The notes: generated from the sequence alone by a model not told the origin. 64,000 bases of DNA from Eublepharis macularius (GCF_028583425.1 NC_072805.1:18734001-18798000); one strand, 5' to 3'. Positions 1 to 11,324 are shown, numbered from the stretch's first letter. Program-made: numbers and translations.

Positions 1-661
1 TCACATCAGCAACTGGACATGCTTTCAACTTGAATCCAGACCCATCATTAAGCACGGCACATAAGAACACTTGGTGTACCAAACAGTTTGCAAAGAAGTG
101 TACGTCTAGGGCAGAAGTAATACTTCAGGAGAAAATAAGAAACAAATGTTCTATTTATTTTTTAATTAAGGCCCTAAGTCTTGTAGGGAGTGATCTAACG
201 GGAAGAGTGATTATTGGAATATTTGTTCATTACTGCTGTTGATGTGATGCAAGTGACCAGAATATTATGGGTAGTTTCCCTAAAACAACCAAATCCTTGA
301 TGCAAGTCGTGTTGTGTCTTTCAGTCCTCGTCACTTTTATCGCCAGGGTTTTATAATATCATCTTGCAAAGCACCTGAGCCATTTTCACACAAGCCCTCT
401 GAATGTGTTTGCCTTAGGACAGGGACTAGTGCACATAAAAGTCAGATAAAGGGGAAGAGAGAGTCCCATTCAAGAATGCAAATCTTACTTACTTTTCAAG
501 AATGCAAATCTTACTTTGCACGCAGGAGGAATGCTCTGAAAGTGAGGGCAATGTTGGTAAGGAGCTAGTAGAGACTACACTAGAAAGAGTGGCTTCTAAT
601 ATGTATCAATAGTTGGTTGCACCTTAAGGAATTACTGGAGGGGGAGCCAACATGGTGTAGT
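1..661. other. No recognisable gene
   Basis: AT-rich sequence with no supported coding or RNA feature. There is a short imperfect duplication near 474-515 (the caagaatgcaaatcttactt unit occurs twice). Nothing else can be said. Confidence 0.5.
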
Positions 662-949
662 GGCTGTTTCCACACATCCTTAAAGGGACAGTCCACTCAC
701 TGAACTCTGCCGGCTTTTCCCCTTCACTCCACACATCTTCAGTTTCAAAACAGTAACAGGCTGTTTGACTTCCGGTTTTTCAGCACCTTTTCTGATAATG
801 CATTTTCCTGCGGGCCCCGAAGAGGCTCCAATGAAAAGGAAGCCAAACAGCCTGCTACCATTTTGAAATCGGAGACGTGTGGAGTGAAGGGGGAAAGCTG
901 ACAGCATTCAATGAGTGGGCCGCCCCTTTATGGACGTGTGGAAACGGCC
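662..949. mobile_element. Foldback MITE (GGCNGTTTCCACAC termini)
   Basis: The two halves are inverted copies of each other: ggctgtttccacac at the left end matches the reverse complement of the right end, and the complementarity continues through the cttcactccacac / gtgtggagtgaag block into the centre. The element is flanked on both sides by gtagt (657-661 and 950-954), a probable 5-bp target duplication. It has no coding capacity. The superfamily is not assigned. Confidence 0.6.
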
Positions 950-1159
950 GTAGTTAGAGTCCATAGGGCTGTCATGCCTCCTACTGTGACGTTGTTTATC
1001 CACTGCTGCTCATGGTGGCAATGGGAAAAAACTAAAAACAAAAAAGTGACATTGGCTATACCATGATGTCACTTCCAGGGGATAAAATGTGGTTTTATGG
1101 TTTTACCATAGAGTTTCTGTTGATTCCTAGCGCATGTTGTGACATAGTCAACATCACTC

Positions 1160-1270
1160 ACTCCCCAACCCTTCAGTGGGCAACTTTACTTCACAGGGTT
1201 GCTGTGAGGATAAAATGGAATAGGGAAGAATGATGTTATAAGCTGCTTTGAGTACCCATTGGGGAGAAAG
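1160..1270 (+). repeat. MIR-like CORE-SINE 3' fragment
   Basis: Contains cacagggttgctgtgagg followed by ataaaatgg, the conserved central/3' part of a tRNA-derived SINE that recurs at 14180, 35462, 47705 and 61620. The head with the pol III boxes is missing here. Confidence 0.5.
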
Positions 1271-1441
1271 GCAGTCTCTCTGTTGCGCGCGCTAAGGACT
1301 GATGTTTTATGCCAGTACATTTTATTTCATAAAGACTGAACGGGGTGCTTGTGGAAGCACTCTGACAAAATCCGAAGCCCAGATTGGTGAATGCCTCTTT
1401 GTCACATGTGGTCACTGTAGTGGGAGGGGCAGGAGATACAG

Positions 1442-1789
1442 ATTGGAGACAGGAAACTGATACTGAAACAATTTGCTACCTGTCAAACTTACAATACGGT
1501 TTATATAATTGAATGCCCATGTAAATTATTTTATGTTGGATGTACTACTAGACCCCTTACAGTACGTATACTGGAACACATGTCTCGAATCCGGAACAGA
1601 ATATTGGAAGCGCCTTTAGTTCAGCACTTTGTGGAAAGAACTCACAATGAGAGATGTTTTAAAGTTGCGGCCCTTGAGGTAACAGATCAAACTATTCTTT
1701 TACGGAGGGAGGCGTTTTGGATTCATGAATTACAAACGGTTAAACCTTTAGGCTTGAATAATGAACTTTCTTTGAATTGTTTTTTGTAA
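1442..1789 (+). pseudogene. Penelope-like element, C-terminal GIY-YIG endonuclease fragment
   Basis: An open frame from about 1442 to the stop at 1787-1789 gives a protein with VYIIECPCKLFYVG and TTRPLTVRILEH, then LVQHFVERTHNERCF, then LLRREAFWIHELQT and a C-terminal PLGLNNELSLN. This order is the GIY-YIG endonuclease at the end of Penelope-like retroelements: the VYII and FYVG strands, a conserved Arg, then the REAFWI helix. The reverse transcriptase that should lie upstream is not present, so this is a 5'-truncated copy. It has no start codon of its own at the domain boundary, and the ATG at 1580 is internal. The following AT-rich stretch to about 2300 is plausibly its 3' untranslated region (a cctgaggaag motif at 2101 recalls Penelope tails). 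Confidence 0.75.
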
Positions 1790-2478
1790 ATGGTTTTCTG
1801 ATAAATGAATCCACAATTGTGGGAACAAGGGTTTTACTTGAGAATTGGAAACGGTCCCTTTAAATGAAATGGTTGATTCTAAAGAATTTGCATAAGAGAT
1901 ACCGACGGACAATAGGGAGGCTGCGCGAATCCACATGCAGCCACCGGTGTCCTCCCTTTCCAAGGGAATTCAGAAAACACAAGAAAGCAACAGGTCTGTA
2001 TGGGTAAAATGACGAGGAATATTTATTATTTAATTTGCTGTATTGATAATACAAAGGTTATGTATGAATATATGTATGTATTACAGCGGTATATAATGCC
2101 CCTGAGGAAGCAAATGAACAAAATCTGAGCTTATACAGCCGGCAGTAAGATTGGGCATTAATCATCATTTGGAATACTACCGCGGCGTAATATACTGGGA
2201 ACCCTTCCGGAGAAGAGGAAGGGGAAGAATTTCGTTTGGGACACTGTTGCTTTAATTTGATACAGAAGAAACCACAAGGGAACAACACTTAATGAACTTT
2301 TTGTTTTTCATCTTGATTCTAATGGACTTAAATGAATGAGGCCACTCCTTATGAGTAATATGTAGCAAATGTACTGGATTAATTGACTTATAAATTTACA
2401 ACTTGTATGCTCCTGTGAGTACACTCTCTTTTGGATTTTGTCTCTTTGTCACATGTGGCAGGAACTCTGAGGAGATGC

Positions 2479-2512
2479 TGTCCTTTTGTGTGTGTGTGTG
2501 TGTGTGCGTGCA
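2479..2512. repeat. (TG)n microsatellite
   Basis: Run of tg dinucleotides ending in a degenerate tgcgtgcatacatgtg tract. Confidence 0.9.
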
Positions 2513-2651
2513 TACATGTGTGAAGATGTGTATGTATATTTGATTCTGTGGGTGTCTCACCATTAAAAAAAACAAATGACCAGCTTCCATACCATGCCTG
2601 CACCCATCTGTTTTCTCCAGCCAAAAAGGGAGGGGGAAATGCTCAGAACTG

Positions 2652-2868
2652 CGGCGGTGGTGGAGAGTGCCCTCAAGTCAGAGTTGACTTATGGCAACCC
2701 CTGGTGGGAGTTTCATGACAAGAGACCAACAGAGGTGGTTGGCCGTTGCCTGGCTCGGCAACATTGGAGGTCTCCCATCCAATTACTAACCAAGGCCAAC
2801 CCTGCTGAGCTTCTGAGATCCAACAAGATCAGGCTCACGTGGGCTATCCAGGTCAGGGCACCCAGAAC
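2652..2868 (-). mobile_element. 5S rRNA-derived SINE
   Basis: Read on the minus strand, the head resembles the internal promoter half of 5S rRNA (gatcttgttggatctcag, then ggttagtaattggatggg), followed by the family tail that includes ttgccgagccaggcaacggcc and the block around agtcagagttgacttatggc. Other copies are at 10570, 11440, 20265 and 49372. Confidence 0.7.
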
Positions 2869-2871
2869 TGT

Positions 2872-3150
2872 AAGAGCCAGTTTGGTGCAGTGGTTAAGAG
2901 AGGTGGGATTCTAATCTAGAGAACCGGGTTTGATTCCCCACTCCTCTGCTTGAAGACAGCCAGGTGACCTTGGGTCAGTCACAGCTTCTTGGAGCTCTCT
3001 CAGCCCCACCCACCTCGCAGGGTGTTTTGTTGCGGGGATAATAATGACATACTTTGTAAACCGCTCTGAGTGGGTGTTAAGTCATCCTGAAGGGCAGTAT
3101 ATAAATTGAATGTTGTTGTTATTATTGCTGTTGTTGTTGTTGTTGTTGTT
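2872..3150 (+). mobile_element. tRNA-derived SINE (Sauria/Squam type)
   Basis: Begins agagccagtttggtgcagtg, with an A-box-like tggtgcagtggtt and a B-box-like gggtttgattccc, then the ccttgggtcagtcacagc core, the cctcgcagggtgtttt block and a 3' end gggcagtatataaattgaat that runs into a (TTG)n tail at about 3114-3150. A second copy is at 6359. Confidence 0.8.
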
Positions 3151-3545
3151 ATAACCATTTCCACTTATTTCCATGTTTCATGTTCCAATCTAAATGCTAG
3201 AACTGTACTGTAATTTATCCTAGAGTTGTGTCTGCAGTAATAAAGTTGTTTTAGTAAGAAGTATTGCCTCGATTCCTACCTCACGTCCTCCAACCACTTG
3301 CTGGTGCAATTGAAAACAACCCCAGAGCAGCTGTACCTCTGGGCAGTTGCTAAGGAACAGAGGAACGTCCCTAATGGAAGGGGGGACACACTCCAGGGGA
3401 GGTGACAGCTGACCTGAAGGAGAACTCCAGAATCCCCATGTAATTGGTGTGTGTGTGTGGGGGGGGGGCATTAAAAAGATTGACTTCCTTCCTTGTCTTC
3501 CAGCTGAGGCTGCATGCTAGTGAGAGCATAGCATCCTCTCCGGCT

Positions 3546-3776
3546 GTGTCTCAAGGAGGAGGCTGACTTATCCAGGCAGCACACCAGAGACATGGGTGGT
3601 CCCAACAACAGACGTCTTTATTGCTCCCACTGGAGAAAAGCAGCTGCGCTATACAGGGAACGGCAACCAGTTCGCACACAGAACTGAACCCAACTGAGGC
3701 TCTTCCCATACAAGCCTCGAGGGGGGAAACTAGTTTGTGAGGTCTCACTTAAAGGTGTACATTCAGATATCACAGA
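3546..3776 (-). repeat. Possible solo LTR
   Basis: Bounded by tgtctcaagg at the left and gatatcaca at the right (TG...CA). On the minus strand it has an AATAAA signal near 3617-3622, followed by a tgttgttgggac stretch typical of retroviral LTR R/U5. I found no flanking target duplication, so the call is tentative. Confidence 0.3.
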
Positions 3777-3819
3777 GAGGATCTTGATGGGGGCTGGGCG
3801 AGGAACCACTACATACTAC

Positions 3820-4252
3820 GGTTGCCAGTCCTCTGCTGGGGGTGGGGGATCCCCTGCTCTCACCCTCCACCCCCTACCTTTGCTTACTTGGCCAGTGGGG
3901 GAAAAGGCAGAGGAACGTGCCTCCAGGGATGCGCTCCCGGGTGGCATGATGCGCTCCCATACTCTGCAGTGGGCTGATTTCGGCCCCAAACAAGCTGAAT
4001 CGGGCACATTTCAGGCCTAAATTGACCCACTGTTAAGTGCAGGAGCACTCCAGGGCCTGTCACACTGAAATCGGCCAGCTGTGGATTGTGGGAGTGCTTC
4101 CCAGGGTGGCACATGATGTCACTTCCCGGAAATGACATCATCATGCAGCCTGGGAATGCGTGTGCACAAAGTGCACACACAAAGACATCTAAACAGGTAA
4201 GTGACAAGTCTCCCGCTTCCCGCATGGAGGGTAAAGGGGCCTGGCAACCTTA
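3820..4252. mobile_element. MITE-like repeat with GGTTGCCAG termini
   Basis: Opens with ggttgccag and closes with cctggcaacc; the interior contains inverted tgatgtcacttcccgg / tgacatcatca segments. A related interior occurs at 62720-63066. It is non-coding; the open frames across it are GC-rich noise. Confidence 0.45.
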
Positions 4253-4679
4253 TTACATGCCTGAGAATAAACACAACAGCCCCTGCTCTGAGCAAGAGGT
4301 GGGACTGGTGGATATCCTGTTGTCGGAGGTATTGGGGCCACTTGATTTATCAGGCTGGACTTTTCTTAAAAGGTGGGGAGGGAGCAGAAAGATGTCTCAG
4401 GCCATAACCTCATAAGAATCCTGGAGGAAAAGTTGACCGGGTGTCACCTTGTCCTTCTGGGTAGAAGAAGCTAAAAAAGAATGGAAGCATTTTATTGAAA
4501 ATTCAAAAAAATCAACTATTGGTTAAACGGTTTTACGTGTGAATTTTGTAGTATAAACTGCTCTTGATCATAATGCCTCTTCCAGCCACTACCTGGAAGA
4601 GACAAGCTGCTGATCTTTGCAACCATAGGGGAATAGCTAGATTTGACGATTTCTCAATAGAAATAATACATTTCGAATA

Positions 4680-4860
4680 GCATTTATTCATTTATTTATT
4701 TTATTACACTTCTAGACCACCCTCCCCGTCAGACAGGCTCAGGGTGGTATAACAACCTACGATTTTTACATAAAGATTAAAAACAAAAACTTTATAAAAA
4801 CATTAAAACATTATTCCATATACAATTAAAATTGGTGGATATAAATATTAAAATACAGCA
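4680..4860 (-). mobile_element. L2-like LINE 3' end
   Basis: On the minus strand the conserved 3' block (accaccctgagcctgtctga, then gggagggtggtctagaag) is followed by an A-rich tail. Related 3' ends lie at 8158, 19035, 21890, 22900 and 24640. Confidence 0.5.
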
Positions 4861-5600
4861 TTTTAGATGCCGGGCTTGGTATGACATGTCAGAAGCGTAA
4901 CCCATAAGTCAAAGAGATGTTTGAAGTCTTTGATTCCCACACCGGTTGCGACAGAGAATGCTGTTCAGTCCACAGCTGACGAATTCAAGCTGTTCCAGAT
5001 GAGATGTGCTTTCGAACACATTTCCTCCAACCCACGAGGGAATGCTGTGACAAAAAGTACTTTGCTGGCAACCGAGATGCACACCACTCATCGTCACAGG
5101 TTAACAACCCATCAGCACAAGTCCTGATGGGTAAACAGTTTGTGGGTCCGCCTCTGCTGACGCCTGCCCCAGTAATAAGGGGATTTTTAAATTGTACTCT
5201 GCCGCCAATTCATATTTCTCCTACTATCACTTACCCACATATATTTCAAGACTCCAAACTCAGTGATTACGGAAGAAAAATGAGTTTATTGTTTATAGAA
5301 TAAACCCACGACACACATCTCCAATTCCAAATGTGTAAGAACCGGTAGGATTAGTGAGCTTTACATACTTTCAGGACTGATTGTTACAGAATAATTGCTG
5401 TTTGTTTACAGAATAAAAGATCAAAGATTAAAGTAAACACCGTGTCAGAATGATGCAAGCACTAGATCAGAATGACACAGAACGAAGCATTTCCCAGAGA
5501 GCACGCCAACTGAGAAGTCTGAGTGACAAATGAATTATACGAACATTTGAGAAGCTGGAGCCATATATCTGATATCCTTTGGGGAAGGAATTCATTCAAG

Positions 5601-5780
5601 GGCCATATCCAGACGGCCCCCCGCCTCGCGAAACGTCGCACGTCGTTGCGCGTCGTTGCGCAGAAAACGCGAAATATCGCGTTTTCTCGCGCGAGAAAAC
5701 ACGATATTTCGCGTTTTCTGCGCGACGACGTGCGACGACGCGTGACGTTTCGTGAGGCGGGGGGCCGTCTGGAAACAGCC
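5601..5780. mobile_element. Near-perfect CpG-rich foldback MITE
   Basis: The two roughly 88-bp arms are almost perfect inverted copies meeting at tctcgcgcgaga. The termini are ggccatatccagacggcc on the left and the complementary ggccgtctggaaacagcc on the right. AAG flanks both sides (5598-5600 and 5781-5783), suggesting a 3-bp target duplication as in PIF/Harbinger elements. The arms are packed with CpG (gcgaaacgtcgcacg, aaaacgcgaaatatcgcg). No coding capacity. Confidence 0.7.
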
Positions 5781-6041
5781 AAGGTTAAAATCTTACTCAT
5801 CTTTAATTATAAGTACCAAAACAAGAAAATGTATCTACCTTTCTCAGTGACCCTTCCACTCAATAGAGACCTATTGGACAAGCAGGATATCTCAGAGGAA
5901 GAATTTTGACACTGGAGCAAGGCCTAACTTATGTGTTTACATGTTTTGTGTGCTGTCAGCTTTGAATGTACGATCAGAACAGGATTTTATGAGGAGTCTA
6001 AAAATCCTTTAACAGATCTCCCCTTTGAGCATCATTCAAGC

Positions 6042-7300
6042 TCATAAAATATAAAAGTCACTACCATGCTCCTGTGGAACATCCAGAGACAGCTGGAAAG
6101 ATCTCTGCAATATTCTACACAGCATAGGTGAACCTCTGATGAAACACCAAAATCCCTTAAGTAAAACTAACAGGCTTCCACCTGCGATAACAAGACCCAT
6201 AAGGCATTTCTGAGTCCATCTAGGAAGGTCAAGAAGCCAGGACCAAAGGAAATCATCCCAAATTGGTTTGTCTCCATTGTCAAAAGGTGCAGTGGAAATC
6301 AGGTGTTTGGCACAATTTTTCACTAATTCGCACAGCATTCAGATCAAACGAGCACAAACACAAGAGCCAGTTTGGTGCAGTGGTTAAGAGCCAGTTTGGT
6401 GTAGTGGTTAGGAGCACGGGACTCTAATCTGGAGAGCCGGGTTTGATTCCACACTCCTCCGCTTGAAGCCAGCTGGGTAACCTTGGGTCAGTCACAGCTC
6501 TCTCAGAGCTCTCTCAGCCCCACCCACCTCACAGAGTGTTTGTTGTGGGGATAATAATAACATACTTTGTAAACCGCTCTGAGTAGGCATTAAGTTGTCC
6601 TGAAGGGCGGTATATAAATCAAATGCTATTATTATATTATTATGCAGCTAGAATAAAATCTAGAGCAAAACGGTTCTACGTTACCTTCTGTCTTATCTGA
6701 AACTGTTCAAAGGATATGGCTGCTAGTGCTGAAGTTCAGTGTTAAGTCACAAGCTTTAAATACAGTATGGAGTCTTAAAATAGCTGTTTCCCCACAATTT
6801 AATTCTTTCTGCACAGGGAATAAAAGCCATAGGCCAAAGTCAATCTATATAATTTTGTCCCTATTAAAGCTAGAAGATCTGCGTTCTCACAGCAAACCTA
6901 GGCCGTTTTTTCACATGTCCAAAGCCTCTGGAAGATTGCACGAAACTCATGGCACAAAGTGTCTTCCTAGCACGATTCTGGAACCTTTAATGGCGCGATT
7001 TCTGATGTCATTGCGATCTTCTGGATGCATACGGGTGCATGTGAAAACAGTCCTGTAGCGCAGAGGCAACAATTTTGGCAACTCAGGCACTATCTGATTA
7101 GGTGAATAGAGCCAGGCCAGATAACAATGTCTCCGATTTTGGGGCAAGGTTTCCACAAACTCAATAATGTCTTAATAATGCTGCCACCATAATTGCACAT
7201 AGTTGTGTAGCTCACTCTGTATCCAAGGCAGTAAATCTGAGACATCTGCCTGAGAATAAAAGAGGTGACTAAAATCCAAACCCTTTTACGGAGTTGCACA
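6042..7300 (-). pseudogene. Possible endogenous retrovirus env (transmembrane subunit) relic
   Basis: On the minus strand the frame at 6338-6042 contains a W-rich pre-membrane stretch (WDDFLWSWLLDLPRW) directly followed by a hydrophobic span ending KGFWCFI, the layout of a retroviral transmembrane subunit. Upstream on the same strand (about 7300-6650) are further env-like but frame-broken segments. A SINE at 6359-6645 splits the two parts. Short related blocks at about 5950-6012 and 7545-7622 flank the region. No gag, pol or LTR was recognised and the reading frames are damaged. The assignment rests on pattern only. Confidence 0.3.
6359..6645 (+). mobile_element. tRNA-derived SINE (Sauria/Squam type)
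   Basis: Same family as 2872-3150: the head agagccagtttggtg occurs twice in tandem, followed by the A and B boxes, a ccttgggtcagtcacagctc core, cctcacagagtgtttgttgt, and a 3' end ggcggtatataaatcaaatg with an ATT-rich tail. It interrupts the possible env relic. Confidence 0.8.
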
Positions 7301-8048
7301 AGTTCTTTACCAAACAGGGTACACAGTCATGTAGGTTGTCTGTGTTTGGCTACAACCTGGCTGATACAATCAGTGTCCATTGCAAACCCATTTTTATAAT
7401 ACCATTAGTCCAATTTTTTAAAAAATTGCTCAGATGAGAAAAGTTGTCAGAGCTCAGGCTGCATTAATATGATTAATATGATGATTGTCAAATGTGGCTT
7501 GAAAAAGTGTAACATTTGTTCATCTTTGCATTTTGGTAGTGTCAAAGGACAGTAAGTACACAGCTTTAAATGTATGCTCAGAACAGAATTTTATGAAAAG
7601 GGGTCTAAAGATCCTTTAAAACCCAGCTGGCTAGGTCAGGAAGGTTGCAGGCCTCAGAAAGAGAGTGGGGCAGGTTGTATTGTCACCCGAGCCTCCCCTT
7701 TGCTCTCTTGGGTGGATTCTAGTCCCTAAGAGCCCTGGCCAACCACTACTGTCTCCTCCCCAGCCTGTTATGGACTCCCCGGTTTTAACCCTTTGCCAGT
7801 TCTAGCCCCCTTTCACCAGGCAGTGCTTCTTTGGGGAGAGAGAGAGACTGGCACTATATGGCTGGTAGCAAGCTAGCAGGGGGGGGGGGGTTGTCCCACG
7901 ACCTCCTCTAGTGCTCTCCCCCCAAGGTCTCCTGTAGGGAAGGGATGCCACACATCACTGCCAGAGATGTTTGGTGCATGTCCCATGAGCGTGCCTAGAG
8001 GGCAGATCAAGAAAGCATCTAGGCTCATCACTTAGAAGATAATGGAGA

Positions 8049-8162
8049 TTCATTCATTCATTCATTCATTCATTCATTCATTCATTCATTCATTCATTCA
8101 TTCATTCATTCATTCATTCATTTATTCATTCATTCATTCATTCATTCATGCATTCATTCATT
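8049..8162. repeat. (ATTC)n microsatellite
   Basis: About 28 near-perfect tandem cattcatt units, with single interruptions (ttta, atgc) near the 3' end. Confidence 0.95.
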
Positions 8163-8300
8163 TGATTTATGGCCCACCCTCCCCACAAACAGGCTCAGGA
8201 TGGGCTACAATAAAATGCTAAATAGGCATTAGAACAAATAAATACAGCTAAAACCCAAAAACCAACCATGAATACATGCAAAACAGCATTTCGGATGGCA
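8158..8300 (-). mobile_element. L2-like LINE 3' end
   Basis: Minus-strand 3' block (gcccatcctgagcctgtttg, then tggggagggtgggccata) adjoining the ATTC microsatellite, which probably grew from its tail. Confidence 0.5.
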
Positions 8301-8539
8301 TCCCCCCTCCAATTCCCCAATCATTATGTAAACAAGCAGAACAGAACAGAAGGGGTGGGGCGGGGCCACAGTTTGTAATAATCTGGTGAGTGCACTTACA
8401 GGGGGCAGATGACTTCATGGCCCCCCTGGTGGGAGACCAGTAGGGAGGCTCCTAAGATGATCATTGTAGATAGGCACCCTTTTTCCATAGCAGAGTTTTG
8501 GCTTCCGGGGGCTGTCCTTGGTACACACCCCCAGCTCAC

Positions 8540-10087
8540 ATTACGCTGAGCAGGACTGTGGTGCCCTCTCTTTACAGGATGGCCAAGGAGCGTGTGAAGG
8601 CATGGTTGTCTCACGCCACTGGGTGAACTGTGTACTTCATGTTGGACATCCGGACCTGCTCTCAGTTGCAGCGTGTGTACCTCTTGCTTATTACGCACTG
8701 GTGGCAACAACGACCTTCAGGGTGGAGATGGGACAACCAGTGTCAGGCAAGGTCAGATGGGGGACCACCCGGCCGGCTACTGCAAGGCTTTGTTCCATGC
8801 CTGGGTTCTCGATGTGGCACACATGACAGAGAACATCGCTGTCACCATCAAGAGGGAATAACTGGACTGGGTAAGTGAGGACGGCATCACCACGTGATAC
8901 ATGGCAACAGATGGTGGCGCAAACATGAAGGCAGAAGCTGTGCAAGTGGACCTCAGGTGCATTTACTCGTGGTGAAAGACACACTTGGTCTGGGTTCCTC
9001 CGAGGAACCTGCAGAGGAATCTGCAGCTCATAAGTTCAGTGTCTCCTCCAGAAATGCTGGCAGCTCATGAGTCGCTTCTCGCATAGCATGAAAGCAACTC
9101 ACCAAGTGCGCCAGAAGCAGGCCAGGACAGGTATGCCAGAGCATTGCCAGATCACTGACGTTGTCACTCACTGGAACTCCACCTGTGCCACGCTTGGGCA
9201 TTTGGTGGAGCAGCAGGCTGCCCTCACGGTGTGGCTCTTGGAGAGTGACACTTGGGTGGAGGAGGGCAGCCCAGAGGCTTGGCTCACCATCTCCCAGACC
9301 TTGGAGGTCCTGAGGCCCTTCAAGGAATTCACTGTCACAGTTTTGCCTGACATGGAGCCCCTGGGTCTGCTCATTCTTCTGATGCACATACTTCAGAGAG
9401 CTAGGGTCTCCTTCCCAGTCCCAGACACAGGATGTGCAGACCTTGTTCCAGGGTGCACGCCCTCGTAAGAAGGCTGCAGCAGGGCATCATGTCCTGGCTA
9501 CAGCTTCTCACCGAGAAGGAGTCCTACATGTTGGTGGCCATGTGCAACCTGCGCATCGAAGGCACCTTTGCCAAGCAGGCTGAGAACCTCAACAGCATGC
9601 GAGATCTCCCTCTTTGCAGGTGTGATGTAGGCAGGTCAAGAGAGGAGCTTCCTGCTAGGAGAGGAGAAGCCCAACTCTGCTGCCCTCCCCTGCCCCTTCT
9701 CAGCAAGCTCCCTCCACAGCCAGCACCAGGATGTCCATGGAGATGGAGATTCTCTGGTATGCCCTTGGCCCCTCTGGAAGCATGAGGCGCATGAGCCAAG
9801 ATTTGGCAGAGGCAATAGTCAGCAACTATTTTGCAGAGCCCTGCAAGTTGCTTTCACCAATCCTCTGAGTTACTGGGCCAAGGAAGAGGCAACCTGGCCA
9901 GACCTCCCTCTCGTGGCTCAGTGGCTCCTCTCATGCCCTCTGACAAGCGTGCAGAGCGAGCATGTCTTTCCCATGCAGGCGACACTGTCAGCTTGCATCG
10001 CACTCACCTGCTCCTATGAAGAGTTGAGCAGATGGTCTTCCTGAAGATCAACGTGCCGCTCTTCAGTTTCCCAGCTCTGAACTTCTA
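8540..10087 (+). pseudogene. hAT-family transposase relic (ZBED type)
   Basis: Conceptual reading across several frameshifts and stops recovers hAT transposase landmarks in the right order: RVKAWLSHATG and LDIRTCSQ near 8590-8670 (the DxWTS region), LLITHWWQQ at about 8690, VLDVAHMTENIAVTIKRE at about 8806, DGGANMKAEAV at about 8910, VVTHWNSTCATLGHLVEQQ at 9163-9219, FKEFTVTVLPDMEPL at 9322-9362, and at the C-terminus a hAT dimerisation block (YWAKEEATWPDLPLVAQWL at about 9872, then TSVQSEHVF) and FLKINVPLFSFP near 10040-10080. In an active transposase these cut and join DNA ends. Here the DDE chemistry is lost through in-frame stops and shifts. The parent may have mobilised the many short hAT-type elements nearby, but the link is inference. 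Confidence 0.72.
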
Positions 10088-10569
10088 GGGTGCATTTGGT
10101 CAGCCCACTGTGTGGCCTGTATCCTCTGCGAGTCTGTGTTAGGGAGGTGGAAAAAAAAAAACACTTTTCCCACTGCAAAATCACCAGCCCACGTCCGCAC
10201 AAATTTGTGCAGATAATTGAGAAAAGAGGCCCCAGGAATGTTGCTCTTTTGCCACAGGGATGGGAAGAGTCAGAAAGAGATGTGAGGGAAACAACACACC
10301 ATGTGTAGAAAACGACACACCGTGTGTGTCAGTGGAAAACCCATCATTGGAAAAAATGAAGAGTGGCTTTGGGCAACTTGTGCGGGTGTACTAGGGTCAT
10401 GGGAGGCCTTCAGTTTGGTGCTGTTGGACTGTATGGTGTGGATCTTGCATTCGGGGGCGGGGGTGTCTTTAGCCCTGGCAGCCTTGATCCCTGTGTTTCT
10501 GCAGTGGGAGTCAGCTTGGACTCCCCCCCCCCACAATAGGAATAAATGGAGTGGCAGGGGGCACCTTGT

Positions 10570-10760
10570 TCAGGGGCCCACAGAATTGGACGTGGGGTCC
10601 AATCTTCCAGCCAACCCTATTGAATTTTCAAGGCTAGAGGCAGAGGTGGTTTGCCATTGCCTGGCTCTGCATAGCAACCCTGGACTTCTTTGGTGGTCTC
10701 CCATCCAAGTACTAACCAGAGCTGACCCTGCTTAGCTTCCAAGATCTGGTGAGATCGTTC
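10570..10760 (-). mobile_element. 5S rRNA-derived SINE
   Basis: On the minus strand it reads gatctcaccagatcttggaa, gctaagcagggtcagctctg and gttagtacttggatggga, i.e. the internal-promoter half of vertebrate 5S rRNA, then the SINE tail with gccaggcaatggcaaaccac. Confidence 0.85.
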
Positions 10761-10794
10761 CATGCAGATGTGTCTTGAGAGGGATTGTCACTAT

Positions 10795-10972
10795 GAGCCA
10801 AGCTACAAGTGAGGAATGACACTTGCCTGGCAAGAGAACAGACTCGCGTGTATTCCTCACTTGTTCTCCACTTGATGTGGAGAGCAAGTGAATGGCAAGT
10901 GAACACGGAGGAATACACGTGAGTCTGTTCACTTGCCAGGCAAGTGTAATTCGTCACTTGTAGCTTGGCTCT
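10795..10972. mobile_element. Foldback MITE, GAGCCAAGCTACAAGTGA family
   Basis: Terminal inverted repeat gagccaagctacaagtga at the left and its complement tcacttgtagcttggctc at the right. The interior is itself inverted around the tgacacttgcctggcaag / cttgccaggcaagtgt arms. Same interior subtype as the copy at 44492. Confidence 0.8.
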
Positions 10973-11324
10973 CAGTGCCTAACCAGCCCGGGTGGCATAG
11001 CAAGAGGGATTTCATACTGGGCGTAGGGATTCCAACCTGGTTGTTCCATATCCTAGCCTAGAAGGCAGCACTCACTCAAGGGCACTCTTGCCTCAGCAGT
11101 AAACAGACCCAGGGCTAAAACGAAGGTGCATCTAAGATCTGACAAGACTGGGCTTGCCTGGGCTAGACACCTCCCATCTGATCCAAAAATCTGGTGCCCA
11201 AGGGAATCAACCTCCTGGGTTACCAAATCTACAGGATCAGCAGGGGAACCTGTGTGCTCTCCACTGGGTGAGCAGCTGTCTGCAATACAGGCTGCAAGCG
11301 TGCTGCTTCTGCAGCAGTCAAGGA

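Noticed and set aside
3546..3776. Definite solo LTR
   Set aside because: TG...CA ends and an AATAAA are present, but no target duplication was found; kept only as a low-confidence feature.
8049..8162. CRISPR-like direct repeat array
   Set aside because: It is a 4-bp microsatellite without spacers, in a vertebrate genome.
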